Below are positions 1-6,357 of a DNA stretch of 9,250 bases, piece after piece. The stretch is taken from positions 1-9,250 of the forward strand of contig RFXY01000026.1 of assembly GCA_009921385.1 (NCBI GenBank). The letters are read 5' to 3'. How positions within the stretch are numbered: the first letter of the stretch is position 1; the number at the start of each line of letters is the position of its first letter. The DNA is from Pseudomonadota bacterium. Lineage in GTDB: Bacteria; Pseudomonadota; Alphaproteobacteria; Rickettsiales; UBA1997. The notes below the pieces were generated by a model. It worked only from the letters and a program-made list of their open reading frames with translations, was not told the DNA's origin and did no database searches. Both the position numbers and the translations under genes were made by a program.

Positions 1-333
1 AAAGATAAAAACAGTGGCGAAAAAAAAGATAAAACCGAATGGCATAGAATTGTCATTTTTTCACAAGGTTTGGTTGGTATTGCCAAAAATTATGTCAAAA
101 AAGGTAGCAAACTCTACATAGAAGGCGCTTTGCAAAGCCGCAAATGGACCGATAGCCAAGGCAACGAAAAAACTACCACTGAAATTGTTTTGCAAAATTA
201 TAGTTCTGTTTTACAAATTCTTGACAGAAACGATCGTCAAAATTCTGGCAACGATTATCAGTCAAATCAATCTTCTGGTGGCAAAAACAATCAAATCGCT
301 CTCGAAGATAACGACGACGAAATTCCGTTTTAG
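1..333 (+). CDS. ssb: Single-stranded DNA-binding protein, 3' part
   Basis: SSB coats single-stranded DNA during replication, recombination and repair and recruits partner proteins through its C-terminal tip. The frame is open from base 1, so the true start lies outside the window and 110 residues are visible. The first part is the rest of the OB fold, with the family patterns TEWHRIVIF, KGSKLYIEG and LQSRKWTD followed by TTEIVLQNY. A Gln/Asn/Ser/Gly-rich disordered linker follows. The last residues, DDDEIPF, are the classic acidic SSB tip ending in Pro-Phe, so the 3' end is complete. An internal TTG at 70 falls inside the OB fold and is not the real start. The stop is TAG. A weak hairpin terminator follows and eno comes next on the same strand. 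Identification is close to certain. Confidence 0.95.
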   Translation, partial: KDKNSGEKKDKTEWHRIVIFSQGLVGIAKNYVKKGSKLYIEGALQSRKWTDSQGNEKTTTEIVLQNYSSVLQILDRNDRQNSGNDYQSNQSSGGKNNQIALEDNDDEIPF

Positions 334-365
334 TGTCAAAAATTTAAAATCTTGCAAGAAAATTA

Positions 366-416
366 AAAAACAACAACATAAACCTCCTAAGTGCTTTGTG
401 TTGTTTGGTTTTTAAA
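366..416 (+). terminator. Probable intrinsic terminator after ssb
   Basis: AAACAACA (368-375) pairs perfectly with TGTTGTTT (399-406). Further pairs inside the loop are possible with single-base bulges. The right arm is followed by TTGG and a run of T. The stem is A/U-rich and weak, but its place 35 bp after the ssb stop and before the eno promoter fits a terminator. Confidence 0.4.
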
Positions 417-421
417 TTTTC

Positions 422-450
422 TTGCTTAGTTGTTTCCTTATTTTTATCAT
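422..450 (+). promoter_or_regulatory. Candidate sigma70 promoter of eno
   Basis: The -35 box is TTGCTT (422-427), followed by a 17-bp spacer and the -10 box TATCAT (445-450, five of six to consensus). The implied start site is near 457, leaving a leader of about 30 nt before the eno ATG at 488. The deaD promoter candidate has the same TTGCTT box and the same 17-bp spacing, which strengthens the call. No AGGAGG-like ribosome binding site lies between it and the ATG. Confidence 0.4.
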
Positions 451-487
451 AAAAATTGTCAAAAATAGCTAAAAATCAAGTAAAATT

Positions 488-1774
488 ATGACAAACATAG
501 CCAAAATAATTGCTTATCAAATTTTAGATTCAAGAGGTTGTCCTACTTTAGAGGCAAAAATAACTTTACAAAACGGCATTTCTGCCACAGCTTCTGTTCC
601 TTCGGGGGCTTCAACAGGCAAGCTCGAGGCTTGCGAACTTCGTGATAATAATCCAAAAATTTACTTTGGCAAATCGGTGTTAAAAGCGGTTGAAAATGTC
701 AACACAATAATCGCCAGGAAACTTATTGGTTTTGATGGTTCAAAACAACAACAGCTCGATCAAATTTTGCTAGATCTCGATGGCACAGATAACAAGGCAA
801 AACTTGGTGCCAATGCTATTTTGGCGGTGTCGTTGGCGGTGGCAAAAACTTATGCAAAAAACGCTAATCTTTCTTTATTTACCTATCTTGGTGGCGATTC
901 TGCCAAAGTTTTGCCTGTGCCTTTGATGAATATTATCAATGGTGGCAAGCATGCCAATAACAGCATTGATATTCAAGAATTTATGATTGTCCCAGTTGGC
1001 GCTGGCTCAATGTTTGATGCAATAAGGGCGGGTGCCGAAATATTTGCTTGCCTTAAAAATAATTTACATAAAAAAGGCTACAGCACCAGTGTTGGCGATG
1101 AGGGCGGGTTTGCTCCAAACTTTTCTTCGGCAACTCAAGCTCTTGATTTTATTTCACAAGCGGTGCATGAAGCACATTATAAGCTTGGCTCTGATGTTTT
1201 GTTGGCTCTCGATTGTGCTTCTTCTGAATTTTATGAAAATTCTATTTACAATCTAGCAGGAGAAAACAAAAAATTAAACAGCACAGAAATTGTCGATTAT
1301 TATCAAAAATTAGTCGATGCTTACCCAATTTTTTCTATCGAAGATCCGATGGCAGAAGATGATATTTTAGGCTGGCAACACATCACTCAAAAAATGGGTA
1401 ACAAAGTGCAGTTGGTGGGCGACGATTTGTTTGTAACTAACCCAAAAATATTGCAACAAGGCATCAAACAAAAATTGGCAAATGCGGTCTTAATTAAACC
1501 AAACCAAATTGGCACACTCACCGAAACCTTGCAAACCATTACCTTGGCGAAAGAAAATAATTACAACAACATTATTTCTCATCGGTCGGGCGAAACAGAA
1601 GATACCACCATCGCTCATTTAGCGGTGGCAACCAATAGTGGGCAAATCAAAACTGGCTCTTTGTGCCGATCCGATCGCACCGCCAAATATAACGAACTAC
1701 TACGTATCGAGCAAGAACTTGGCTTACAAGCAGTTTATGCTGGCAATTGCCAAGGACAATTTCGTTTTTTTTAG
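488..1774 (+). CDS. eno: Enolase (phosphopyruvate hydratase)
   Basis: Enolase interconverts 2-phosphoglycerate and phosphoenolpyruvate in glycolysis and gluconeogenesis, in the cytoplasm and with Mg2+. At 428 residues the protein has the usual bacterial length. The N-terminal domain carries the flexible loop SGAST (39-43). The barrel domain holds the active site: GGKHANN with His155, GDEGG with Glu205, and the metal ligands Asp242 (LALDCA), Glu285 (SIEDP) and Asp312 (VGDDL). Lys337 (LIKPNQ) is the catalytic base, followed by [10 protein letters not shown] (364-373) and Lys388 (IKTGS). All expected catalytic and metal-binding residues are present, so it should be active. The start is the first ATG after the promoter candidate, and the N-terminus ([14 protein letters not shown]) aligns with the family start. 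The stop is TAG. It is convergent with virB9, with a palindromic element between them. Confidence 0.98.
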   Translation: MTNIAKIIAYQILDSRGCPTLEAKITLQNGISATASVPSGASTGKLEACELRDNNPKIYFGKSVLKAVENVNTIIARKLIGFDGSKQQQLDQILLDLDGTDNKAKLGANAILAVSLAVAKTYAKNANLSLFTYLGGDSAKVLPVPLMNIINGGKHANNSIDIQEFMIVPVGAGSMFDAIRAGAEIFACLKNNLHKKGYSTSVGDEGGFAPNFSSATQALDFISQAVHEAHYKLGSDVLLALDCASSEFYENSIYNLAGENKKLNSTEIVDYYQKLVDAYPIFSIEDPMAEDDILGWQHITQKMGNKVQLVGDDLFVTNPKILQQGIKQKLANAVLIKPNQIGTLTETLQTITLAKENNYNNIISHRSGETEDTTIAHLAVATNSGQIKTGSLCRSDRTAKYNELLRIEQELGLQAVYAGNCQGQFRFF

Positions 1775-1803
1775 TGAGCGAAATATAAAAGCTATGGGGC
1801 AAT

Positions 1804-1969
1804 ATTCCTCTTCCTGCGGAAGGTGTGGATTTTCGCATAAGTGCAAACTTATGGAAAAAGACTAAGGTAGTGTTGGGAGACACGGAAAAATGCCACTTCA
1901 AAGGAATCCGAATGCTGCTTGCCGACACTACCCCGGCACTTCGTGCCACCCCTTCTACAGAAGGGGAAT
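1804..1969. mobile_element. MITE-like palindromic element between eno and virB9
   Basis: This 166-bp block is visibly more GC-rich than the flanking spacers and has imperfect terminal inverted repeats of about 24 bp (1804-1828 against the complement of 1946-1969; both begin ATTCC.CTTC). Each end can itself fold: CTTCC-TGC-GGAAG (1810-1822) on the left and CCCCTTCT/AGAAGGGG (1949-1966) on the right. Just inside each end is a second hairpin: CATAAGT-GCAA-ACTTATG (1836-1853) on the left and GGCAC-TTC-GTGCC (1935-1947) on the right. Inside these lies the inverted octamer GGTAGTGT (1866-1873) / ACACTACC (1925-1932). The whole is a long interrupted palindrome with no transposase gene. Both strands happen to have open frames across it, but neither resembles a protein family. 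A non-autonomous mobile repeat is the best reading. I cannot see a clear target-site duplication. Confidence 0.65.
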
Positions 1970-1996
1970 TGTTCATCGAGAACTGCTTGTCTATTT

Positions 1997-2908
1997 TTAT
2001 TTTAAAGACTTAATGTTGTATATGCAAAGCAGATCGCCACCAATTCGTAAAGTGAACTGCTTGGTAACCATTGGCACCACAACATATTTATCGCGTAAAA
2101 CATAGGTCATTTGGGTTTCTTTGCCGTTAACATCAACAGAACTGATGGTTGGTATTGCCAAATTATCATTAGAAAATTGAAAGCTAGTTTCAATGCCGTT
2201 ATCAAAAACCTTGATTGGCATAATATTTTCGGCACTACCAGCAAAACTATAATCAAAATTTAACTCGTTTCCCTCTGGATTTCGCTCAATAACACCAGGC
2301 AAAGGTTCGTCTATTCTTATTCTGGGGTTTTCTGAAGTTTTCATAGGAGGAACAACAACAGGAACTTGTGGCACAGGCATTTTCACTGCCACATTAGGCA
2401 AAGCAAGTTGTGGAGGCATTGGCAAAGATTGCCCGATTTGTGGGTAAAAAAACCGCACGGTATAGACCAAATCTTCGTCGGCTTTGCCTGTAAATTCGTC
2501 GGAGCGAATATCGAAATGATAGGTTCTTTTGTTGCTGATGATGGTAACATTGGTGTGGGCCGCCACCGCTAATGGCCTAATAAACAATCGCTTGCCAGAA
2601 GGAGTGAGTCGCCAAGCGAAGGATTCGCCAATAGAAATGGTTTCAATTTCTTCGTCTTCGGCAAATTCAATAAAAGATTGATAATTGTAATAAAATTTTA
2701 ACTCATAAACTTCGTTTGGATTGTAAACCAAGGTGCGAATTCTGGAGTCGGTGGTGATTGGTGTTTGAGCAGAAGCAACCCGCCAAATAACAAAAAATAT
2801 CAAGAAACTTTTTGCCAAAAATTTTGCCAAAAACTTTATAAATATTTTTGACGAAAAATTTATAAAAAAATTAGTCGCAAAAAAGCTTGTAATAGAATTA
2901 ATCTTCAT
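1997..2908 (-). CDS. virB9: Type IV secretion protein VirB9 (CagX/TrbG family)
   Basis: VirB9 is a periplasmic and outer-membrane part of the T4SS core complex and works with VirB7 and VirB10. The 303-residue protein has an N-terminal secretion signal with a hydrophobic stretch at about 34-44 and a probable cleavage after ASA (45-47). The N-terminal domain (about 49-155) has the family pattern DSRIRTLVYNPNEVYEL and ISIGES.AW. A proline- and valine-rich linker covers about 156-205. The C-terminal domain (about 213-298) has LNFDYSF, IKVFDNG and the closing GGDLLCIYN. Length and domain order match complete VirB9. Its ATG overlaps the end of virB8 by 11 bp, indicating translational coupling. The first 30 residues (FFINF, two FLAK units) are longer and more basic/aromatic than a usual signal peptide. 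Nothing downstream encodes VirB10, as eno converges from the other side. The TrbG relatives are less likely because VirB8 is adjacent. Confidence 0.9.
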   Translation of the reverse strand: MKINSITSFFATNFFINFSSKIFIKFLAKFLAKSFLIFFVIWRVASAQTPITTDSRIRTLVYNPNEVYELKFYYNYQSFIEFAEDEEIETISIGESFAWRLTPSGKRLFIRPLAVAAHTNVTIISNKRTYHFDIRSDEFTGKADEDLVYTVRFFYPQIGQSLPMPPQLALPNVAVKMPVPQVPVVVPPMKTSENPRIRIDEPLPGVIERNPEGNELNFDYSFAGSAENIMPIKVFDNGIETSFQFSNDNLAIPTISSVDVNGKETQMTYVLRDKYVVVPMVTKQFTLRIGGDLLCIYNIKSLK

Positions 2909-3572
2909 ATAGTTTTTCTTTGATTTCTAAACCAGAAACTTCAAAACCCAAAGGGTTAATTAATCTTTCTTCTGGAGTAAATACTTTATCATCGGGATAA
3001 AAATTAAATTCAATAGTCACTTCTTCTATTTTTTTGCCAGAAGGAATGCCTGGTATGTTGCTTACTTGCTTAATAACGGTTAATACGGCCTTATTAGATG
3101 CTTGTTTGTTAATGCTTTTTACCCTCGCCTCAATGGTGCCCTCTTTAAAAGTTTCTGGATTAACTTTTGATAAAAAACCAGAATTAATGTTGGGAGTTGA
3201 GAATAAACGAATCTTTTCTTTTTTTTGTGGATAAGAAGATTTGTCGAAGCTAAAATAGGCATGCACAAATTCGTTTAAAAAATATTTTTCTAACGAGCTA
3301 AACTCGTTGCCCGCCCCAGCAACTGGCATTCCAAGATTGCTGTTGTTTGGCTGTTGCAATAGGTTAGTCATACCCGTGTTTTTATCGAGCTCTATAACAT
3401 AAGGTTCGAGAGTTTTTGATGATAGCACCTGTCTTACAAATAAAACGGCAATAGCAACAGAAAACATCGCGATAAGTGCAAATAGAAACAAAATATTTCT
3501 TTGTATTAAAACCGATTGATAGCGATTAGAATACCATGTTTTAATTTTTTTATAACTTTGATCGTTAGACAT
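2898..3572 (-). CDS. virB8: Type IV secretion protein VirB8
   Basis: VirB8 is a bitopic inner-membrane assembly factor of the T4SS whose periplasmic domain contacts other VirB subunits. The protein has 224 residues, a typical length. The cytoplasmic start carries the family pattern WYSNRYQSVLIQRN (13-26). One membrane segment follows at about 27-47, then a periplasmic NTF2-like domain. The C-terminal family motif NPLGF.V is at 206-212. It leads a two-gene operon with virB9 and is transcribed divergently from rodA across a 98-bp AT-rich spacer. No Shine-Dalgarno sequence is visible before its ATG. The ordinary downstream partners virB10, virB11 and virD4 are absent from the window. It could be either the main or a duplicated VirB8, since some Rickettsiales keep two. 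Confidence 0.9.
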   Translation of the reverse strand: MSNDQSYKKIKTWYSNRYQSVLIQRNILFLFALIAMFSVAIAVLFVRQVLSSKTLEPYVIELDKNTGMTNLLQQPNNSNLGMPVAGAGNEFSSLEKYFLNEFVHAYFSFDKSSYPQKKEKIRLFSTPNINSGFLSKVNPETFKEGTIEARVKSINKQASNKAVLTVIKQVSNIPGIPSGKKIEEVTIEFNFYPDDKVFTPEERLINPLGFEVSGLEIKEKLYED

Positions 3573-3670
3573 TGGTGATGTTAAATTTTTCTTTACAAAA
3601 ACTAAAACAACTTTAATAATATTTTATTTTTAATCAAGTGAAATTTAATATTTAATTTAATTTTCTTTAT
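3573..3670. promoter_or_regulatory. Divergent spacer virB8/rodA
   Basis: This 98-bp, almost pure A/T spacer must hold the promoters of both virB8 (minus) and rodA (plus). The best box I can find for rodA is TTTACA (3592-3597), with A/T-rich -10 options around 3614-3619. For virB8, TTGATT on the minus strand is followed 16 bp later by TAAAGT. Neither pair is convincing, so only the region is annotated. Confidence 0.3.
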
Positions 3671-4804
3671 ATGGCATCACTTACTCAAGAAAAAATGTCG
3701 ATTTTACAAAAGCTAGAACACTTAAATTGGCTGTTGATTGCATTAATTACCACCTTGGCTTTTATTGGCTTTGTTGTTTTATATTCTGCCGCGGGAGGCT
3801 CTTTTTATCCTTGGCCAATTAGACAAATAGGATTTTTTTGTTTGTTTTTTCCGTTGATGATTATTATTGCCATTACCGATATTAAAATTTGGTTTAAAGC
3901 CTCTTATTGGTTTTATGCAATCGCTCTTGCTATGGTTATTACCGTTGATATTATGGAGCAATTAAGTCATAATGCCATGGGGGCAACCAGATGGATTCGC
4001 CTAGGGCCAATCAAAATACAGCCATCTGAGCTGATGAAAGTATGCACAGTTTTTGCTTTGGCTCGTTATTTTTACAACACCGAAGCCAAAGATATTGGCA
4101 AAATTCAGTTTGTGATTGTGCCATTATTATTAATTTTGGTGCCTACAGCCTTTATTTTTCACCAACCAGATTTGGGCACGGCAACAATATTGATGATGGT
4201 TGGAGTTTCTATTTTATTTATAGCAGGAGTAAAAATGTGGAAATTTATTTCGGCAGGTTTTTTAGTTTTAATTTCTATTCCTTTTGCTTGGCATTTTTTG
4301 TTCCACACTTATCAAAAAGAACGAGTGTTAATATTTTTAGATCCCACCAGAAACCCTTTAGGTAGCGGTTATAACATCATTCAATCTAAAATTGCCATCG
4401 GTTCGGGCGGTATGTTTGGCAAAGGCCTGCTTAACGGCACTCAAGGTCAACTCGATTTTTTACCAGAAAAACAAACCGATTTTATTTTTACTATGCTTAC
4501 CGAAGAATTGGGTTTTTTGGGCGGAGTTGGCACTATTGCCATTTATTGTGCTATCATCATCATTTGCATTAATATCGCCATCAAAACCAAACACGAATTT
4601 GGCCGGCTTTTAGTGATGGGAGTGGTTAATATCTTTTTTGTGCATATGTTTATCAACATTGGTATGGTAATGGGTCTGTTGCCTGTGGTTGGGGCCCCCT
4701 TGCCTTTTGTTTCGTATGGTGGCACCATTATTGGCTCAATGATGATTGGCTTTGGCATGATTCTTAATATCGATTTAAACAGCAACACCGATTTACGAAG
4801 TTAA
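3671..4804 (+). CDS. rodA: Rod-shape SEDS peptidoglycan glycosyltransferase RodA
   Basis: RodA polymerises lipid II into glycan strands for lateral wall growth, working with a class B PBP (PBP2) and MreB. The protein has 377 residues with about ten membrane segments, the usual SEDS size. Diagnostic stretches are GATRWIRLGPIKIQPSELMK (104-123), the RodA-type block from about 226 to 285 with GSGYNIIQSKIAIGSGG, and QTDFIF with the catalytic Asp at 270. PLPFVSYGG (343-351) closes the family pattern. The QSKIAIGSGG.FGKG and LDFLPE.QTDFIF wording identifies RodA rather than FtsW. The ATG at 3671 gives a short cytoplasmic tail of about 18 residues. A second in-frame ATG at 3695 is also possible. The stop is TAA, about 25 bp before a repeat cluster. 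Retention of RodA implies a peptidoglycan wall and elongation machinery. Confidence 0.95.
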   Translation: MASLTQEKMSILQKLEHLNWLLIALITTLAFIGFVVLYSAAGGSFYPWPIRQIGFFCLFFPLMIIIAITDIKIWFKASYWFYAIALAMVITVDIMEQLSHNAMGATRWIRLGPIKIQPSELMKVCTVFALARYFYNTEAKDIGKIQFVIVPLLLILVPTAFIFHQPDLGTATILMMVGVSILFIAGVKMWKFISAGFLVLISIPFAWHFLFHTYQKERVLIFLDPTRNPLGSGYNIIQSKIAIGSGGMFGKGLLNGTQGQLDFLPEKQTDFIFTMLTEELGFLGGVGTIAIYCAIIIICINIAIKTKHEFGRLLVMGVVNIFFVHMFINIGMVMGLLPVVGAPLPFVSYGGTIIGSMMIGFGMILNIDLNSNTDLRS

Positions 4805-4828
4805 TAAAGAAGAGGTGGCGAGCATTGT

Positions 4829-4872
4829 TCGATCTAAATTCCCCGCACTAACGAAGGGGAATTTTAGATCGA
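4829..4872. repeat. Hairpin repeat downstream of rodA (left unit)
   Basis: GATCTAAATTCCCC (4831-4844) pairs with GGGGAATTTTAGATC (4856-4870) with one bulged base and an 11-nt loop. The unit is bounded by TCGATCTAA and its complement TTAGATCGA. A diverged copy of the right half and its continuation lies at 5178-5228. It could act as a transcription barrier between the convergent rodA and purL, but no T-run follows it. Confidence 0.7.
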
Positions 4873-4907
4873 ATCGTGGTATTTATTTGTGTAAATAGTA
4901 TTATACC
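4856..4907 (+). repeat. Direct repeat, copy L
   Basis: This 52-bp stretch runs from GGGGAATTTTAGATCG to GTATTATACC. It matches the segment at 5178-5228 in the same orientation with about six substitutions and one single-base gap. The shared core is TATTTATTTGTG followed by GTATTATACC. The two copies bracket the whole repeat cluster, and the right copy touches the end of purL. Confidence 0.8.
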
Positions 4908-4928
4908 ATTTACACAAATAAATATCGC
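4876..4928. repeat. 53-bp near-perfect palindrome
   Basis: The symmetry axis is base 4902. TATTTATTTGTGTAAAT (4880-4896) is perfectly complementary to 4908-4924. Inside, GTAT and ATAC flank the central T, with one A/C mismatch between the two blocks. Outside, the pairing continues to 4876/4928 with G-C pairs and two G-T wobbles. As DNA it could extrude a cruciform; as RNA it would form a very long hairpin. Confidence 0.85.
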
Positions 4929-4972
4929 ATTTAAATACCGCATTCTAGGGTGATAATATTACCTCGATCTAA

Positions 4973-5023
4973 TTACCCTCCCCTTGAGGGAGGGTCGAAG
5001 GCGAAGCCTTCGGGGAGGGGTAA
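4973..5023 (+). repeat. C-arm/two-G-arm hairpin module, plus orientation
   Basis: ACCCTCCC (4975-4982) pairs perfectly with GGGAGGGT (4988-4995). The same C-arm, extended to TTACCCTCCCC, also pairs with GGGGAGGGGTAA (5012-5023) with one bulge. Between the two G-arms is a perfect 7-bp hairpin, CGAAGGC-GAA-GCCTTCG (4996-5012). The two pairings of the C-arm exclude each other. Confidence 0.75.
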
Positions 5024-5073
5024 ATTATATTATCAACAAAACTCGAATTTGAGTTTGTGATATATTTTTCTGA

Positions 5074-5137
5074 CCCCCTCCCAAAGTTTGCGATGCAAAC
5101 TTTTGCCCTCCCCATTAATAATTTTTTGGGGGAGGGC
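5074..5137 (-). repeat. C-arm/two-G-arm hairpin module, minus orientation
   Basis: On the plus strand the order is CCCCCTCCC (5074-5082), then the perfect 9-bp hairpin AAAGTTTGC-GAT-GCAAACTTT (5083-5103), then GCCCTCCCC (5105-5113), a 15-nt AT loop, and GGGGAGGGC (5129-5137). The second C-arm and the G-arm form a perfect 9-bp stem. Read on the minus strand, this repeats the C-arm, G-arm, triloop hairpin, G-arm order of the module at 4973-5023. Confidence 0.75.
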
Positions 5138-5177
5138 GATAAGATCGAGAAAACTAAATATTCCCTTCTTTGGGTTC

Positions 5178-5228
5178 GGGGAATTTAGATCGAAGTGTGA
5201 TATTTATTTGTGGAAACGGTATTATACC
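5178..5228 (+). repeat. Direct repeat, copy R, abutting purL
   Basis: This 51-bp stretch is the partner of 4856-4907 in the same orientation. It runs through TTAGATCGA and TATTTATTTGTGG to GGTATTATACC. Unlike copy L, it is not followed by the inverted arm; purL coding sequence follows directly. The purL stop codon (5222-5224) lies inside the repeat, so the repeat supplies the end of that reading frame. Confidence 0.8.
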
Positions 5229-6355
5229 CAAGGGCGGTCATATTCTGGCGACTGTTGCGAAAGCGGTGCAGATGGAATATCGGCATAAACTTGATTATGC
5301 ATTTTAATAATCACTCTACCTGTGTTGGTAACTTCGCCTATCACAGCAAAATCTAGTTGCCACTTGTCAAAAACTGCTTTGGCAAAATCTTGTTGTTCGG
5401 GTTTAATTATCATCAGCATTCTTTCTTGACTTTCGGAGAGCATAATTTCGTATGGAGTCATATTGGTTTCTCTTTGCGGAACTTTTTCAAGATGCAGTTC
5501 AATGCCTGTGCCACCTTTGCCCGACATTTCAAAAGAAGAAGAGGTAAGACCGGCAGCCCCCATATCTTGAATTGATAAAATGCAATCAGATTGCATTAAT
5601 TCAAGACAAGCTTCTAGCAATAATTTTTCGGTGAAAGGATCGCCAACTTGCACTGTTGGTCTTTTATCTTCGTTGTTATCAGAAAATTCGTCAGAAGCCA
5701 TAACGGCACCGTTAATGCCATCTCGACCAGTTTTTGAGCCAACATAAACAACACTAGCACCAATTTGTGAAGCGGCGGAATAAAATATTTTATTAGTATC
5801 TGCTAAACCAACAGTCATGGCATTAACAATGATGTTGCCGTTATAACTTTCGTGAAAAGTTATTTCGCCTCCTACCGTTGGCACACCAACACAATTGCCA
5901 TAAAAACCAATGCCAGAAACCACCCCATTAACCAACTGCTTAGTTTTTGGATGATTAATATCGCCAAATCGTAAAGAATTTAAATTGGCAATTGGTCTTG
6001 CTCCCATAGTAAAAACATCTCTCAAAATGCCACCAACACCAGTAGCGGCACCTTGAAAAGGCTCAATAAAAGAAGGATGATTATGGCTTTCCATTTTAAA
6101 AACTATTGCTTGATTATCGCCGATATCAATGATTCCTGCATTTTCACCTGGCCCACAAATTACCCAAGGAGCAGTTGTGTGCATTGTTTTTAGCCATTTT
6201 TTAGTTGACTTGTAAGAACAATGTTCAGACCACATGGCAGAGAAAATACCTAACTCGGTGATTGTTGGTTCTCTGACAAGAATTTCGAGTATTTTTGTAT
6301 ATTCTTCTTGTGTTAAATTATGATCTTTGATTAATTTAGCAGTGATTTTCGTCAT
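5222..6355 (-). CDS. purL: PurL, N-terminal half only (truncated FGAM synthase)
   Basis: PurL is the ATP-dependent synthetase subunit that turns FGAR into FGAM in de novo purine synthesis, with ammonia from PurQ and assembly by PurS. The 377 residues match the start and first AIRS and AIRS_C domains. They include MWSEHCSYK with the catalytic His45, ESHNHPS (89-95), [12 protein letters not shown] (102-113), [12 protein letters not shown] (153-164), [10 protein letters not shown] (261-270) and SESQERM (307-313). The frame stops right after the hinge EYDRPWV, and the second AIRS half (normally about 350 more residues) is missing. The stop lies in direct repeat copy R, and no C-terminal half exists between here and rodA. 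Visible key residues are intact, so the loss looks recent. It is 2 bp downstream of deaD. I infer a broken gene. A homodimer of half-PurL, like PurM, or a second half encoded elsewhere is possible but unproven. Confidence 0.88.
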   Translation of the reverse strand: MTKITAKLIKDHNLTQEEYTKILEILVREPTITELGIFSAMWSEHCSYKSTKKWLKTMHTTAPWVICGPGENAGIIDIGDNQAIVFKMESHNHPSFIEPFQGAATGVGGILRDVFTMGARPIANLNSLRFGDINHPKTKQLVNGVVSGIGFYGNCVGVPTVGGEITFHESYNGNIIVNAMTVGLADTNKIFYSAASQIGASVVYVGSKTGRDGINGAVMASDEFSDNNEDKRPTVQVGDPFTEKLLLEACLELMQSDCILSIQDMGAAGLTSSSFEMSGKGGTGIELHLEKVPQRETNMTPYEIMLSESQERMLMIIKPEQQDFAKAVFDKWQLDFAVIGEVTNTGRVIIKMHNQVYADIPSAPLSQQSPEYDRPWV

Positions 6356-6357
6356 AG

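Larger units (their letters stand above)
4964..5148. mobile_element. 185-bp element with 20-bp terminal inverted repeats
   Basis: The left end, TCGATCTAATTACCCTCCCC (4964-4983), matches the complement of 5129-5148 at 17 of 20 positions. Inside are two GC-rich palindromic modules in opposite orientation (4973-5023 and 5074-5137) and a central AT hairpin around 5033-5061 (ACTC-GAATTT-GAGT core). No open frame of family type is present and there is no transposase, so this looks like a non-autonomous MITE-like or REP-like unit. It sits in the 417-bp gap between rodA and purL that otherwise holds no gene. Confidence 0.65.

Noticed and set aside
1836..1853. Small RNA suggested by the perfect 7-bp hairpin with a GCAA (GNRA-type) loop
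   Set aside because: No promoter or terminator is seen around it, and it is better explained as part of the MITE-like element end.
1647..1976. 109-codon frame on the minus strand over the end of eno and the palindromic element
   Set aside because: It overlaps eno antisense and runs through inverted repeats; the peptide has no family features. Palindromic repeats often stay open on both strands by chance.
1825..2013. Short plus-strand frames inside the eno element (62 and 71 codons)
   Set aside because: They lie in the repeat and enter the virB9 3' end antisense; no start signal, no recognisable domain.
3671..4804. FtsW instead of RodA
   Set aside because: The QSKIAIGSGG and LDFLPE-QTDFIF wording is the RodA form, and no division genes (murG, murC, ftsQ) are adjacent.
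4831..4870. Classical intrinsic terminator of rodA
   Set aside because: The stem is good but there is no T-run on either strand right after it; kept only as a repeat that may impede transcription.
4829..5228. CRISPR array
   Set aside because: Repeats are unequal, palindromic and inverted, with no regular spacers of similar length and no cas genes.
5150..5260. Programmed frameshift or readthrough continuing purL beyond 5222
   Set aside because: The downstream sequence in all frames is repeat DNA with further stops; no PurL C-terminal motif appears before rodA.
5088..5288. 66-codon plus-strand frame across the repeat cluster into purL
   Set aside because: It crosses hairpin modules and reads antisense to purL; composition is repeat-derived.
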